From Cognatilysobacter segetis (lineage in GTDB: Bacteria > Pseudomonadota > Gammaproteobacteria > Xanthomonadales > Xanthomonadaceae), in NCBI RefSeq assembly GCF_004359965.1, contig NZ_SMRQ01000007.1, positions 1 through 64,000 of the forward strand: a stretch of 64,000 nt of DNA, read 5' to 3'. The translations under genes and the position numbers were made by a program. This document shows, piece after piece, positions 41,763 to 50,525 of the stretch (positions are counted from its first letter, which is position 1; the number at the start of each line of letters is the position of its first letter). Below the pieces are notes generated by a model. It worked only from the letters and a program-made list of their open reading frames with translations. It was not told the DNA's origin and ran no database searches.

Positions 41763-43082
41763 GTGCCGATCCGCCGTCTCGCGGCCCTGCTGCTGGCCTG
41801 CGCCCTGTCGTGGCTCCCTGCCCTCGCCGCGGCGAAGGATGGCGCGTGGATCGCGCAGGCCGCCGGCGTCAAGGCAGCCGCGACACCGACGCGCAGCGAT
41901 ACGCAGCTCGCGCGCGCCGTGGCGGCGCGCGTGCACGCGGTGCCCGGCTTCAATTCCGTCACGGTCACCTCGTCCGGCGGCGTGGTGCGGCTCGAAGGGT
42001 CCGTCGGCGATCCCACCGACCGCGCGCATGCCGAGCAGATCGCCGCGCAGCAACCGGGCGTCGCCTCGGTCGACAACCGCCTGCAGATCGCCGGCGGCGT
42101 TCTCACGCGTTTGCAGCTCTCGCTTTCGCAGGTCTACGGCAAGCTGATCGGGCTGGTCGCGCGCCTGCCCCTCCTGCTGGTCGCGGCGCTCATCGTGCTG
42201 GTCGCCGGATGGATCGGCCGCGCGATCAGCCGGCGTATCCATCTGTCGCGCTTCAGCGCCAAGAACCCGTACATCGACTCGCTCGTCGCACGGCTGGTGA
42301 ACTGGCTCGTGCTGCTGATCGGGCTGCTCATCGCGCTCGACCTGCTGGAGGCGACCGCCGTGGTCGGCGCGGTACTCGGCTCGGCCGGCGTCGCGGGCAT
42401 CGCGATCGGCTTCGCCTTCCGCGACATCGCCGAGAACTACGTGGCGGGCATCCTGCTGAGCCTTCGTCGCGGTTTCGCGCCCGGCGACCACATCCTCGTC
42501 GACCGGTACGAGGGCAAGGTGGTGGCACTGACCTCGCGCTCGACGCTGCTCATGACCTTCGACGGCGTGCACGTCGCCGTCCCGAACGCGCTGGTGTTCA
42601 AGTCGGTGGTGAGCAACTTCACCCAGAACCCCAAGCGGCGCTTCGAGTTCACGATGGTCATCGACACCAACGAATCGGTCCGCGAAGCGCAGGACGTCGC
42701 GCTGGCCGCCATGCGGGACGTCGACGGCGTGATCGACGACCCGGCCACGGCATCGGCCGTCGACGGCTACCTCGCCGGCGGCATCCAGCTCAAGTTCTAC
42801 GGCTGGGTGAACCAGCGCGAGAGCGACCTCGGCAAGGTGCGCAGCGAGTCGCTCCGCGCGGTGAAGGCGGCGTTCGAGAAGGCGGAGATCGACGGCCCTC
42901 GCCCGGTGCGCTACATGTTCACCTCGCCACTGCCCCCGGCGGTGGCGCATCGGATCGGCATGGAGATCGCCGCGCCGGAACCGTCCGAGCCGGAGGGCTG
43001 CGGCGACACCTCGGTCAACCGCGACATCGACGCGCAGGTCGACGCCCAGCGCGCGGCGCACGACGACGAGAACCTGATCTAG
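41763..43082 (+). CDS. BON-domain mechanosensitive channel of the MscS family
   Basis: A 439-residue precursor. A signal peptide (about 1-25) leads to a periplasmic BON domain (about 45-110; VTVTSSGGVVRLEGSVGDPT and VASVDNRLQI), then three or more membrane helices and an MscS core with VLGSAGVAGIAIGFAFRDIAENYVAG-type pore helix and FAPGDHILVD. The N-terminal BON-MscS fusion would place the BON domain outside the inner membrane. The GTG at 41763 is preferred to TTG at 41754 because the GGGG Shine-Dalgarno-like bases abut the TTG. Confidence 0.88.
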   Translation: MPIRRLAALLLACALSWLPALAAAKDGAWIAQAAGVKAAATPTRSDTQLARAVAARVHAVPGFNSVTVTSSGGVVRLEGSVGDPTDRAHAEQIAAQQPGVASVDNRLQIAGGVLTRLQLSLSQVYGKLIGLVARLPLLLVAALIVLVAGWIGRAISRRIHLSRFSAKNPYIDSLVARLVNWLVLLIGLLIALDLLEATAVVGAVLGSAGVAGIAIGFAFRDIAENYVAGILLSLRRGFAPGDHILVDRYEGKVVALTSRSTLLMTFDGVHVAVPNALVFKSVVSNFTQNPKRRFEFTMVIDTNESVREAQDVALAAMRDVDGVIDDPATASAVDGYLAGGIQLKFYGWVNQRESDLGKVRSESLRAVKAAFEKAEIDGPRPVRYMFTSPLPPAVAHRIGMEIAAPEPSEPEGCGDTSVNRDIDAQVDAQRAAHDDENLI

Positions 43083-43146
43083 CGACGCGCCCGCTCGCAG
43101 CCGTTGCGACGCCCCGCCCGCACGATCGCCATCAAGGAGGACGGCC

Positions 43147-44103
43147 ATGCGACTGCGACGAATCCTTTCACTCGACGGCGGCGGCATCCGCGGCCTGGTC
43201 ACCTGCCGCTGGCTCACCGGCGTCGACCGCGCGCTGGCGTCCGCCGGAAAGCCGACGATCCCGCAGAGCTTCGATCTGCTGGCGGGCAGCTCGATCGGCG
43301 GGTTGATCGCCTGCGGCCTCGCGCTCGGGCATCCGCCCGAGGAACTGGCCGAGCTGTACCGCGCGCGGCGGCACGACATCTTCCCCGGCATGGCGCGGCG
43401 TTTGTGGTCACGGACGACGCGCTTCTTCGTCGACGGCCCGTCCGCGCCGCGCTACGACGGCCGCGGCCTCGAGGCGGTGCTGGCCGACGTATTCGGCGAC
43501 GCACGGCTCGGCGACTGCCGCGTACCCACGCTCGTGCCGAGCTACGATACGGTCAGCCGCAAACCGGTGATCTTCAAGAGCTTCAAGCCCGAGCACGCCG
43601 ACCTGCGCGTGCGCGACGTCTGCCGCGCCACCGCGGCCGCCCCCGCCTACTTCCCCGCGCATCCGCTGCGCGTGGAAGGCCACGACTGCGCGCTGATCGA
43701 CGGCGGCGTGGTCGCGAACAACCCGACCGCCTGCGCCATCGCCGAAGCGCTGCGGCGCGACGACAACGTCGACTGCACGCGCGACCTCGTGGTCGCATCG
43801 GTGGGAAGCGGCGAACGCACGCGGCCGATCGACGTGCGCGCGGCACGCGAGTGGGGCGCGCTGGAATGGGCCCTCCCGATCATCGACGTGCTGTTCGACG
43901 GCAATGCCGAATCGGTGGACTACATCGCGCAGTACGTCGTGGGCGACGCGTACTTCCGGTTGCAGGCGCCGCTGACGATCGGGCTCGACGACCTCGACGA
44001 CGTGAGCGACACCAACATCGCGGCGCTGGAGTCGCTGGCTGGCGGCCACCTGGCGCAGCCGGCGACGCAGGCTCTGCTGGCCGAGCTTGCGCGCCGGCTC
44101 TGA
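43147..44103 (+). CDS. patatin-like phospholipase
   Basis: A 318-residue acyl hydrolase with the oxyanion loop LSLDGGGIRGL, nucleophile motif GSSIGG and catalytic Asp in LIDGGVVANNP. There is no signal peptide, so it is cytosolic or secreted by a type III/IV-like route. AAGGAGG precedes the ATG. It is unrelated in position to any nucleotide cyclase. It follows two membrane-lipid or channel genes, so a lipid role is plausible. Confidence 0.92.
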   Translation: MRLRRILSLDGGGIRGLVTCRWLTGVDRALASAGKPTIPQSFDLLAGSSIGGLIACGLALGHPPEELAELYRARRHDIFPGMARRLWSRTTRFFVDGPSAPRYDGRGLEAVLADVFGDARLGDCRVPTLVPSYDTVSRKPVIFKSFKPEHADLRVRDVCRATAAAPAYFPAHPLRVEGHDCALIDGGVVANNPTACAIAEALRRDDNVDCTRDLVVASVGSGERTRPIDVRAAREWGALEWALPIIDVLFDGNAESVDYIAQYVVGDAYFRLQAPLTIGLDDLDDVSDTNIAALESLAGGHLAQPATQALLAELARRL

Positions 44104-44120
44104 CGCGGCGGCCGAAAACG

Positions 44121-44146
44121 ACGATGCCCGGCATACCGGGCATCGT
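44121..44146 (-). terminator. terminator of the fumarase gene
   Basis: An 11-bp stem, ACGATGCCCGG/CCGGGCATCGT, with a CATA loop. On the reverse strand CGTTTTCGG follows; in the forward direction there is no T tract. Confidence 0.75.
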
Positions 44147-44154
44147 CGGGATCG

Positions 44155-45741
44155 TCAGGCCGGCTCGACCACGACCGGGATCTTGCCGATGCGTGCCTGC
44201 CATTCGCGCGGGCCGGTGGCGTGCACCGACGTACCGTTCGAATCGACCGCAACCGTCACCGGCATGTCCTGCACGGTGAACTCGTAGATCGCTTCCATGC
44301 CCAGGTCCTCGAACGCGACCACGCGCGAGGCCTTGATCGCCTTCGACACGAGATATGCCGCGCCACCCACCGCCATCAGGTAGGCCGACTTGTGCTTGCG
44401 GATCGCCTCGATCGCGACCGGGCCGCGCTCGGCCTTGCCGACCATGCCGAGCAGGCCGGTTTCGCTGAGCACCTGCTCCGTGAACTTGTCCATGCGCGTG
44501 GCGGTGGTCGGGCCGGCGGGGCCGACGACTTCGTCGCGCACCGGATCGACCGGGCCGACGTAATAGATGAAACGGCCCGCGAGATTGACGGGCATCGTCT
44601 CGCCGCGGTTGAGCATGTCGACCATGCGCTTGTGCGCCGCGTCGCGACCGGTCAGCAGCTTCCCATTGAGCAGCAGCACCTCGCCGGGTTTCCAGCTCGC
44701 GACGTCCTCGCGCGTGATCGTGTCGAGGTTGACGCGGCGGCCTGCGCTTGCGTCGTACGTAAGCTGCGGCCAGTCCTCCAGCGACGGCGGCTCGAGATGC
44801 GCCGGGCCGGACCCGTCGAGCGTGAAGTGCGCATGGCGCGTCGCGGCGCAGTTCGGAATGATCGCGACCGGCAGGTTCGCGGCGTGCGTCGGGTAATCCT
44901 TGATCTTGACGTCGAGCACGGTGGTCAGCCCGCCGAGGCCCTGCGCGCCGATGCCGAGCGCATTGACCTTGTCGTAGAGCTCGAGGCGAAGCTCCTCGAT
45001 GCGGTTGCGCGGGCCGCGCGCGATGAGGTCCTGGATGTCGACCGGCTCCATCAGCACTTCCTTCGCGAGCTGCATCGCCTTTTCGGCGGTGCCGCCGATG
45101 CCGATGCCGAGCATGCCCGGCGGGCACCAGCCGGCGCCCATCGTCGGCACGGTCTTGAGCACCCAGTCGACAATGGAATCGGACGGATTGAGCATGGCGA
45201 ACTTCGACTTCGCCTCCGAGCCGCCGCCCTTCGCCGCGACGGTGACATGCACCGTGTTGCCCGGCACGAGCTTGGTGTGGATCACGGCTGGCGTGTTGTC
45301 GCGCGTGTTCGCGCGCTTGCCCGCGGGATCGGCAAGCACCGACGCGCGCAGCACGTTGTCGGGATTCAGATAGGCGCGACGCACGCCCTCGTTGACCATG
45401 TCCTCGACCGACATCGTCGCGCCGTCCCAGCGCACGTCCATGCCGACGTCGAGGAAGACGGTGACGATGCCCGTGTCCTGGCAGATCGGACGGCGGCCCT
45501 CGGCGCACATGCGCGAGTTGATGAGGATCTGCGCCATCGCATCGCGAGCGGCCGGCGACTGCTCGCGCTCGTACGCCGCGGTCAGCGCCTTGATGTAGTC
45601 GACCGGGTGGTAGTAGCTGATGTACTGCAGCGCGTCGGCGACGGACTGGATCAGGTCGTCCTGGCGGATGGCGACGGGCGCGGACGGCGCGTAGGAAGCG
45701 GAGTGGGACACGGCGGTCGCAGGTGGCGGAAAGTCCGCCAT
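44155..45741 (-). CDS. class I (iron-sulfur) fumarate hydratase
   Basis: Hydrates fumarate to malate in the TCA cycle. The 528-residue product matches FumA/FumB-type length and has the [4Fe-4S] Cys residues spread as RRPICQDTGIV, GAGWCPPGMLGIG and IIPNCAAT. The ATG at 45741 gives MADFPPPATAV. The gene lies alone between a patatin and a GGDEF-EAL gene. Confidence 0.95.
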   Translation of the reverse strand: MADFPPPATAVSHSASYAPSAPVAIRQDDLIQSVADALQYISYYHPVDYIKALTAAYEREQSPAARDAMAQILINSRMCAEGRRPICQDTGIVTVFLDVGMDVRWDGATMSVEDMVNEGVRRAYLNPDNVLRASVLADPAGKRANTRDNTPAVIHTKLVPGNTVHVTVAAKGGGSEAKSKFAMLNPSDSIVDWVLKTVPTMGAGWCPPGMLGIGIGGTAEKAMQLAKEVLMEPVDIQDLIARGPRNRIEELRLELYDKVNALGIGAQGLGGLTTVLDVKIKDYPTHAANLPVAIIPNCAATRHAHFTLDGSGPAHLEPPSLEDWPQLTYDASAGRRVNLDTITREDVASWKPGEVLLLNGKLLTGRDAAHKRMVDMLNRGETMPVNLAGRFIYYVGPVDPVRDEVVGPAGPTTATRMDKFTEQVLSETGLLGMVGKAERGPVAIEAIRKHKSAYLMAVGGAAYLVSKAIKASRVVAFEDLGMEAIYEFTVQDMPVTVAVDSNGTSVHATGPREWQARIGKIPVVVEPA

Positions 45742-45763
45742 TTTACCGCCCTGCCCGCCCGCG

Positions 45764-48700
45764 CTAGGCGCGGCGCGCCACGCTGGCCGGATCGCCGCCC
45801 CGCAGCAGCGCGGTCGCGGCGGTCGAACCCACCGGCGCGCTGAACAGCGTGCCCTGCAGGCCACTGCAGCCCCAGCGGGCGAGCAGTTCGCGGTGTGCGT
45901 CCGTCTCGACGCCCTTGGCGATCACCTCGCAGCCCAGGGCCGCGCCGGTGCGGCAGACAGCTTCGGCGATGCGCCGCGCGCGCTCGTTCTCGGGCAATGC
46001 CTCGACGACCGCGAGATCGAGCTTCAGCGCATCGAAGCCGAAGTCGATCAGCTGCGCCATGCTGGCCTGGCTGCTGGCGACGTCGTCCACGGCGACCTTC
46101 ACCCCCATGGCGCGCAGGTCTGCGACGAGGCCGCGCGCCGGCTCGCCCACGGCGAACAGTTGCTCGCCGCGGAATTCGATCTCGAGCCAGCGCGGCTCCA
46201 GCGTCGCCGCCGTGAGCGCGGCATCGACCTGCGCGAGCAGCCGCGCGGGGTCGAAGCGCGCCAGCGAGACGTTCACGGAAACCGGTAGCGGCGCCAGCCC
46301 GGCCTGCTGCCAGGCCGCGTTCTGCCGACAGGCCTTGCCCAGCACCCATTCGTCCATCTGGATGATCAGGCCGGTCTCCTCGGCGACCGTGAGGACCATT
46401 TCCGGCAGCAGCACCGTGCCATCCATGCGACGCCAGCGCAGCAGCGCCTCCACCGACGTGAACGCGCCGCTGCGCGCGTCGACGACGGGCTGGTAGTCGA
46501 TGACGAAGTCGTCCGCCGCCAGCGCGAGCCGCAGGTCGTTCTCGGTGCGCATGCGCGCTTCGGCGCGCTCGCCCATCAGGTCGGTGAAGTAGCTGTAGCG
46601 GCCGCGGCCCGTTTCCTTGACGTGGTAGAGGGCGGTGTCCGCCTGCTTCATGAGCGTGCGGGTGTCGCGCGCGTCCTGCGGGAACAGCGAGATGCCGACG
46701 CTCGCGCCGACGCGCAGCTCGTGGCCGTCGTGCACGATCGGATCCTGCACCGAACGGATCAGCTTCTCGGCCACGCGCGCGGCGTCGCGCGGGTCCGCCA
46801 GGCGCTGCAGCAGCAGCACGAACTCGTCGCCGCCCTGCCGGCTGACGGTGTCGTCCTCGCGCACGCATTCGCGCAGGCGGCGGGCGACTTCCTGCAGCAC
46901 CTTGTCGCCCACCGGGTGGCCGAGCGTGTCGTTGATGGGCTTGAACTTGTCGAGGTCGATGTAGAGCACCGCGCCGCGGTTGCCGCGCGCGACCTGCGCC
47001 AGCGCCTGCGTCAGGCGGTCGTGGAACAGCACGCGGTTGGGCAGGCCCGTGAGCGCATCGTGCTGCGCGGCGTGCGTGAGCGCCTGCGCCTGCTCGCGCG
47101 CCTCGCTCACGTCGCGCAGCAGCAGCACGCCGCCGATCGCGCGGCCTTCCGCGTCTCGCAACGGCGACGCCGATTCCTCGACCGCACGGCGCGCGCCGTC
47201 CGCCCGCAGCAGCTCGCGTTCGCCGTCGAGCCTCGCGGGCCGGCCCTGCCGCAGCGCGTCGTGCAGCACCGAGGGGCGCGTCGCGTCGGCGCCGGGCTCG
47301 ACCAGCCGGACGACGTCGTCGAGCGCGCGTCCGAGCGCGTCCTCGCGAGGCCAGCCGGTCAGCACCGTCGCCGCGGGATTGAAGGCGGTCACGTCGCCGG
47401 CGGGATCGACCACGACGAGCGCGTCGCTGATCGAATCCAGCGTCGCCTGCGCCTGTTCGCGCGCGGCGCGCGCGGCGGCTTCGAGCGCGCGATCGCGGCT
47501 GAGGTCGCGCAGCGTCACGACGGCGCGGCCGCCGTGCTCGCCGGGCATAGAACCCAGACGCAGTTCGACGGGGAAGTCGGAACCGTCGCGGCGCCGGCCG
47601 CGCAGTTGCGAAGTGCCGTCCTTCGCCGGGCCGGACTGCTCGCCGAGCCACTCGGCCAGCGGCGTGCCCACGAGGTCGGCGGACGTGGCGCCCAGCATCG
47701 CCTCCGCGGCGGCGTTGTGCAGCCGGATGCGACTGTCCGCGTCCAGCACCATGGTCGGTTCGGGCGAGGCATCGACCATCGCGCGCAGGTCGCGTTCGCC
47801 CTGACGCTTCCAGGTCACGTCGTCCGCGAGCAGGTGCAGCCCGGCGATCGCGCCGTCGAGTCCGAAATACGGTTCGAGCCGCAGGTCCAGCAGGCGGTCG
47901 CCGCGCTCGGCCTCCAGCCGCTGCGACGCGCCCGCCATCGCGCGTGCTGCGCTGGTGGCGATGCGTGCCGCGAAATCCGCGCCGAGCACGTCGCCCAGCA
48001 GCGCGCCTTCGACGCGGTCGCGCGGCAGGCCCGCCCAGCGCAGGTAGGCCTCGTTGGCGTGGCGATGGCGCAGGTCGCGGTCGAACGTGGCGACGAGCCC
48101 GGGGCTCTTCTCGGCGAGCGTGAGCAGGTGGCCGGTCGCGGCCCGCAGGCGCGCACGCACGCGGTCGCGCTGGTGGGCGAGCAGGCTGCCCAGCAGGCCC
48201 AGCGCGAGCATCGCCGCGGCGAGCGCGAGGGCCGCGGCGGGCGGCCATCCGCCCGCCATCGCCGACAACGCGCGCGGCGCGCGCACCGCGATCGCGAGCG
48301 TCGCGAGCGCCACGACCAGCGCCAGCGCGCCGAGCGTTCGCGGCCGGCCCGCGGCGGCCACGCCGACGAGCGCAAGTGCGAGCAACGGCACCAGCCGCGG
48401 CGATAGATACGCCAGCACCGCTGCGCCCGCGACGAGCGCGAGCGCCAGCATCAGCATCCGTCGCCGCGGGTCGGCGGCGAACGGATCGGGCGGATCGAGC
48501 GCGGCCAGCGTCAGCGCCGCCGCATACGCGGCCACGGCGCCGAGCACGGTCGCGATGGCGGCGGTCGACCACGCGTCCACGGCGGTCCAGCCCGCCTGCG
48601 ATGCGAGCCAGGCCACGCCGAAGCTTCCGGCGACCAGCGCGACGAGTGCCGCCGCCGACGCCGCGGGCTCATCCCATTCGTGCTGCGGCTGCAGGTGCGA

Positions 48701-49063
48701 GACCAGCATCCGCGTGCCGAACGCGGACGCCGCCAGCGCGGCGGCGAGCGCGACGCCGGGCATCGGGGCGATGCGCGCCGCGGCCAGTCCCGCGGCGATG
48801 CCGAGTGCGGGCATCAGCCAGCGCAGGTCCGCGCGGCCGGGCAACGGTCGCGCGAGCCACGCGCCCACCCAGCCGCCCAGCACGAGGCCGAGCACGCCGG
48901 GCGCGAGGACGCCCGGCAACCACCGCACCGCGATGGCGACGGCGATGCCGGCCGCGGCGGCGAATGCAATGGGCGCACGCAGCAGGCGCCCGGCTGCGAC
49001 CGAACGGCGCAGCGCCTCGGATGGGGCGCCAGGAAGATCGCGTTGCGGAGAAAGCTTGCCCAT
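45764..49063 (-). CDS. membrane PAS-GGDEF-EAL signalling protein with eroded EAL domain
   Basis: A 1099-residue inner-membrane protein. About 310 residues of hydrophobic helices are followed by PAS-like modules (about 320-430, 430-545, 560-690), a GGDEF domain (motif RQGGDEF near 741) and an EAL domain (from about 860). The diguanylate cyclase site is intact, with DLDKFKPINDTLGHPVGD and the inhibitory RxxD five residues before GGDEF (REDD). In the EAL domain, VEALLRW is kept, but ELTE reads EIEF, DDFGTG reads DDVASS and EGVE reads KGVE, so phosphodiesterase activity is doubtful. It probably makes or senses c-di-GMP. Confidence 0.92.
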   Translation of the reverse strand: MGKLSPQRDLPGAPSEALRRSVAAGRLLRAPIAFAAAAGIAVAIAVRWLPGVLAPGVLGLVLGGWVGAWLARPLPGRADLRWLMPALGIAAGLAAARIAPMPGVALAAALAASAFGTRMLVSHLQPQHEWDEPAASAAALVALVAGSFGVAWLASQAGWTAVDAWSTAAIATVLGAVAAYAAALTLAALDPPDPFAADPRRRMLMLALALVAGAAVLAYLSPRLVPLLALALVGVAAAGRPRTLGALALVVALATLAIAVRAPRALSAMAGGWPPAAALALAAAMLALGLLGSLLAHQRDRVRARLRAATGHLLTLAEKSPGLVATFDRDLRHRHANEAYLRWAGLPRDRVEGALLGDVLGADFAARIATSAARAMAGASQRLEAERGDRLLDLRLEPYFGLDGAIAGLHLLADDVTWKRQGERDLRAMVDASPEPTMVLDADSRIRLHNAAAEAMLGATSADLVGTPLAEWLGEQSGPAKDGTSQLRGRRRDGSDFPVELRLGSMPGEHGGRAVVTLRDLSRDRALEAAARAAREQAQATLDSISDALVVVDPAGDVTAFNPAATVLTGWPREDALGRALDDVVRLVEPGADATRPSVLHDALRQGRPARLDGERELLRADGARRAVEESASPLRDAEGRAIGGVLLLRDVSEAREQAQALTHAAQHDALTGLPNRVLFHDRLTQALAQVARGNRGAVLYIDLDKFKPINDTLGHPVGDKVLQEVARRLRECVREDDTVSRQGGDEFVLLLQRLADPRDAARVAEKLIRSVQDPIVHDGHELRVGASVGISLFPQDARDTRTLMKQADTALYHVKETGRGRYSYFTDLMGERAEARMRTENDLRLALAADDFVIDYQPVVDARSGAFTSVEALLRWRRMDGTVLLPEMVLTVAEETGLIIQMDEWVLGKACRQNAAWQQAGLAPLPVSVNVSLARFDPARLLAQVDAALTAATLEPRWLEIEFRGEQLFAVGEPARGLVADLRAMGVKVAVDDVASSQASMAQLIDFGFDALKLDLAVVEALPENERARRIAEAVCRTGAALGCEVIAKGVETDAHRELLARWGCSGLQGTLFSAPVGSTAATALLRGGDPASVARRA

Positions 49064-49243
49064 GCACCCCGTGACCGGACACGACGAAAAGCGTCACTCG
49101 CGTGGCGCTGACCGCATTCTGTGAACGTACCGGTGGAAGAAACTGTGCAGGGCGTGGCAGCTCCCCGACCGGAGGTGGCACGGATGTGCCGGGATGGGGC
49201 CCTGTTCACATCGCCGGAACCCCGCCGGATTTGAACTGCCCGG

Positions 49244-50410
49244 ATGAAACGACGCCCCCTCCTCGCCTCCGCCGCGCTGGGCCTGTTGCTCGCCGGCTGC
49301 CATCCCGGTGACGCCACGTCGGCCGCAGGCGCCACGAAACCGCCGCCGGCGTCGGCGCACGCGTCGACGGCCCTGCGCGTAACCCGCATCGCCGCCGGCC
49401 TCGAGCATCCCTGGAGCGTCGCGGTACTGCCGGACGGGCGCTTCCTGGTCACCGAGCGGCCCGGCCGGCTCCGCTACGTCGGCCGCGACGGGCGCATCTC
49501 CGCACCGGTGGCCGGCACGCCGAAGGTGTGGGCGGAGGGCCAGGGCGGCCTGCTCGACGTCGCACTGGCGCCCGACTTCGCGACCAGCCACCGCATCTAC
49601 CTGACCTATGCCGAGGCCGGTCCCGACGGTACCGCCGGCACGGCGGCGGGCTACGGTCGTCTCGACGGCGAACGGCTCAGCGATTTCCGCGTCATCTACC
49701 GCCAGCAACCGAAGCTCGAGGGGCCGAACCACTTCGGCTCGCGCATCGCCTTCGATCGCGACGGCCACGTCTTCATCAGCCAGGGCGAGCGCTTCCAGCG
49801 GATGCTGGCGCAGGACCTGACGAAGCTGCAGGGCAAGCTCGTGCGGCTGAACCTCGACGGCAGCGTGCCGGCCGACAATCCGTTCGTGGGCCGCAAGGAC
49901 GCACGCCCGGAAATCTGGAGCTACGGGCATCGCAACGTGCAGTCGCTCGCGACCGATCCGCGCACCGGGCGTCTGTGGGAAGCCGAGCACGGCCCGCGCG
50001 GCGGCGACGAGATCAACCTGCCGCAGCCGGGAAAGAACTACGGCTGGCCGATCGCGAGCCACGGCAAGGACTACTCGACGCCGTTCCCGTACCCGGAGAC
50101 CAAGGGCACCGACGTGCCCGGCATGGAATCGCCGTACCACGTGTGGATGAAATCGCCGGGCCTGTCGGGCATGGCGTTCTACACCGGGCACCCGCGGTCG
50201 AAATGGAACGACAGCCTGTTCCTCGGCGCCCTCGCCGACCGCTGCCTGATCCGCCTCAAGCTCGACGGCGACCGCATCGTGTCGGAGGAACGCCTGCTCG
50301 AGGACCGCAAGGCGCGCATCCGCGACGTGCGCGTGGGGCCCGACGGTGCCGTCTACGTACTGACCGACGACGAGAACGGCGAGCTGCTGCGCCTGGATCC
50401 GCCGGCCTGA
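49244..50410 (+). CDS. PQQ-dependent aldose sugar dehydrogenase (YliI-like) lipoprotein
   Basis: A 388-residue beta-propeller. The signal peptide ends LLLAGC (C19), so it is a lipoprotein. Family motifs are GLEHPWSVAVLPDGRFLVTERPGRL and WEAEHGPRGGDEINLPQPGKNYGWP. Related soluble aldose dehydrogenases oxidise sugars with PQQ and pass electrons to the respiratory chain. No PQQ synthesis gene is in the window. Confidence 0.92.
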   Translation: MKRRPLLASAALGLLLAGCHPGDATSAAGATKPPPASAHASTALRVTRIAAGLEHPWSVAVLPDGRFLVTERPGRLRYVGRDGRISAPVAGTPKVWAEGQGGLLDVALAPDFATSHRIYLTYAEAGPDGTAGTAAGYGRLDGERLSDFRVIYRQQPKLEGPNHFGSRIAFDRDGHVFISQGERFQRMLAQDLTKLQGKLVRLNLDGSVPADNPFVGRKDARPEIWSYGHRNVQSLATDPRTGRLWEAEHGPRGGDEINLPQPGKNYGWPIASHGKDYSTPFPYPETKGTDVPGMESPYHVWMKSPGLSGMAFYTGHPRSKWNDSLFLGALADRCLIRLKLDGDRIVSEERLLEDRKARIRDVRVGPDGAVYVLTDDENGELLRLDPPA

Positions 50411-50525
50411 CGTCGGAGGCGTGACGCCGCCCGCCGCCCACAGCGGCGCCGGGGTGTCAACGTCGACGCGGTTCCGGGCGGCGTCCACAATCGCCGGCCC
50501 GTAATCCGCACGACGCCGAACGCCC

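Noticed and set aside
43147-44103. Patatin as a CBASS-type defence effector (CapV-like)
   Set aside because: No nucleotide cyclase, Cap2/Cap3 or other defence gene is adjacent; the neighbours are a mechanosensitive channel and fumarase.
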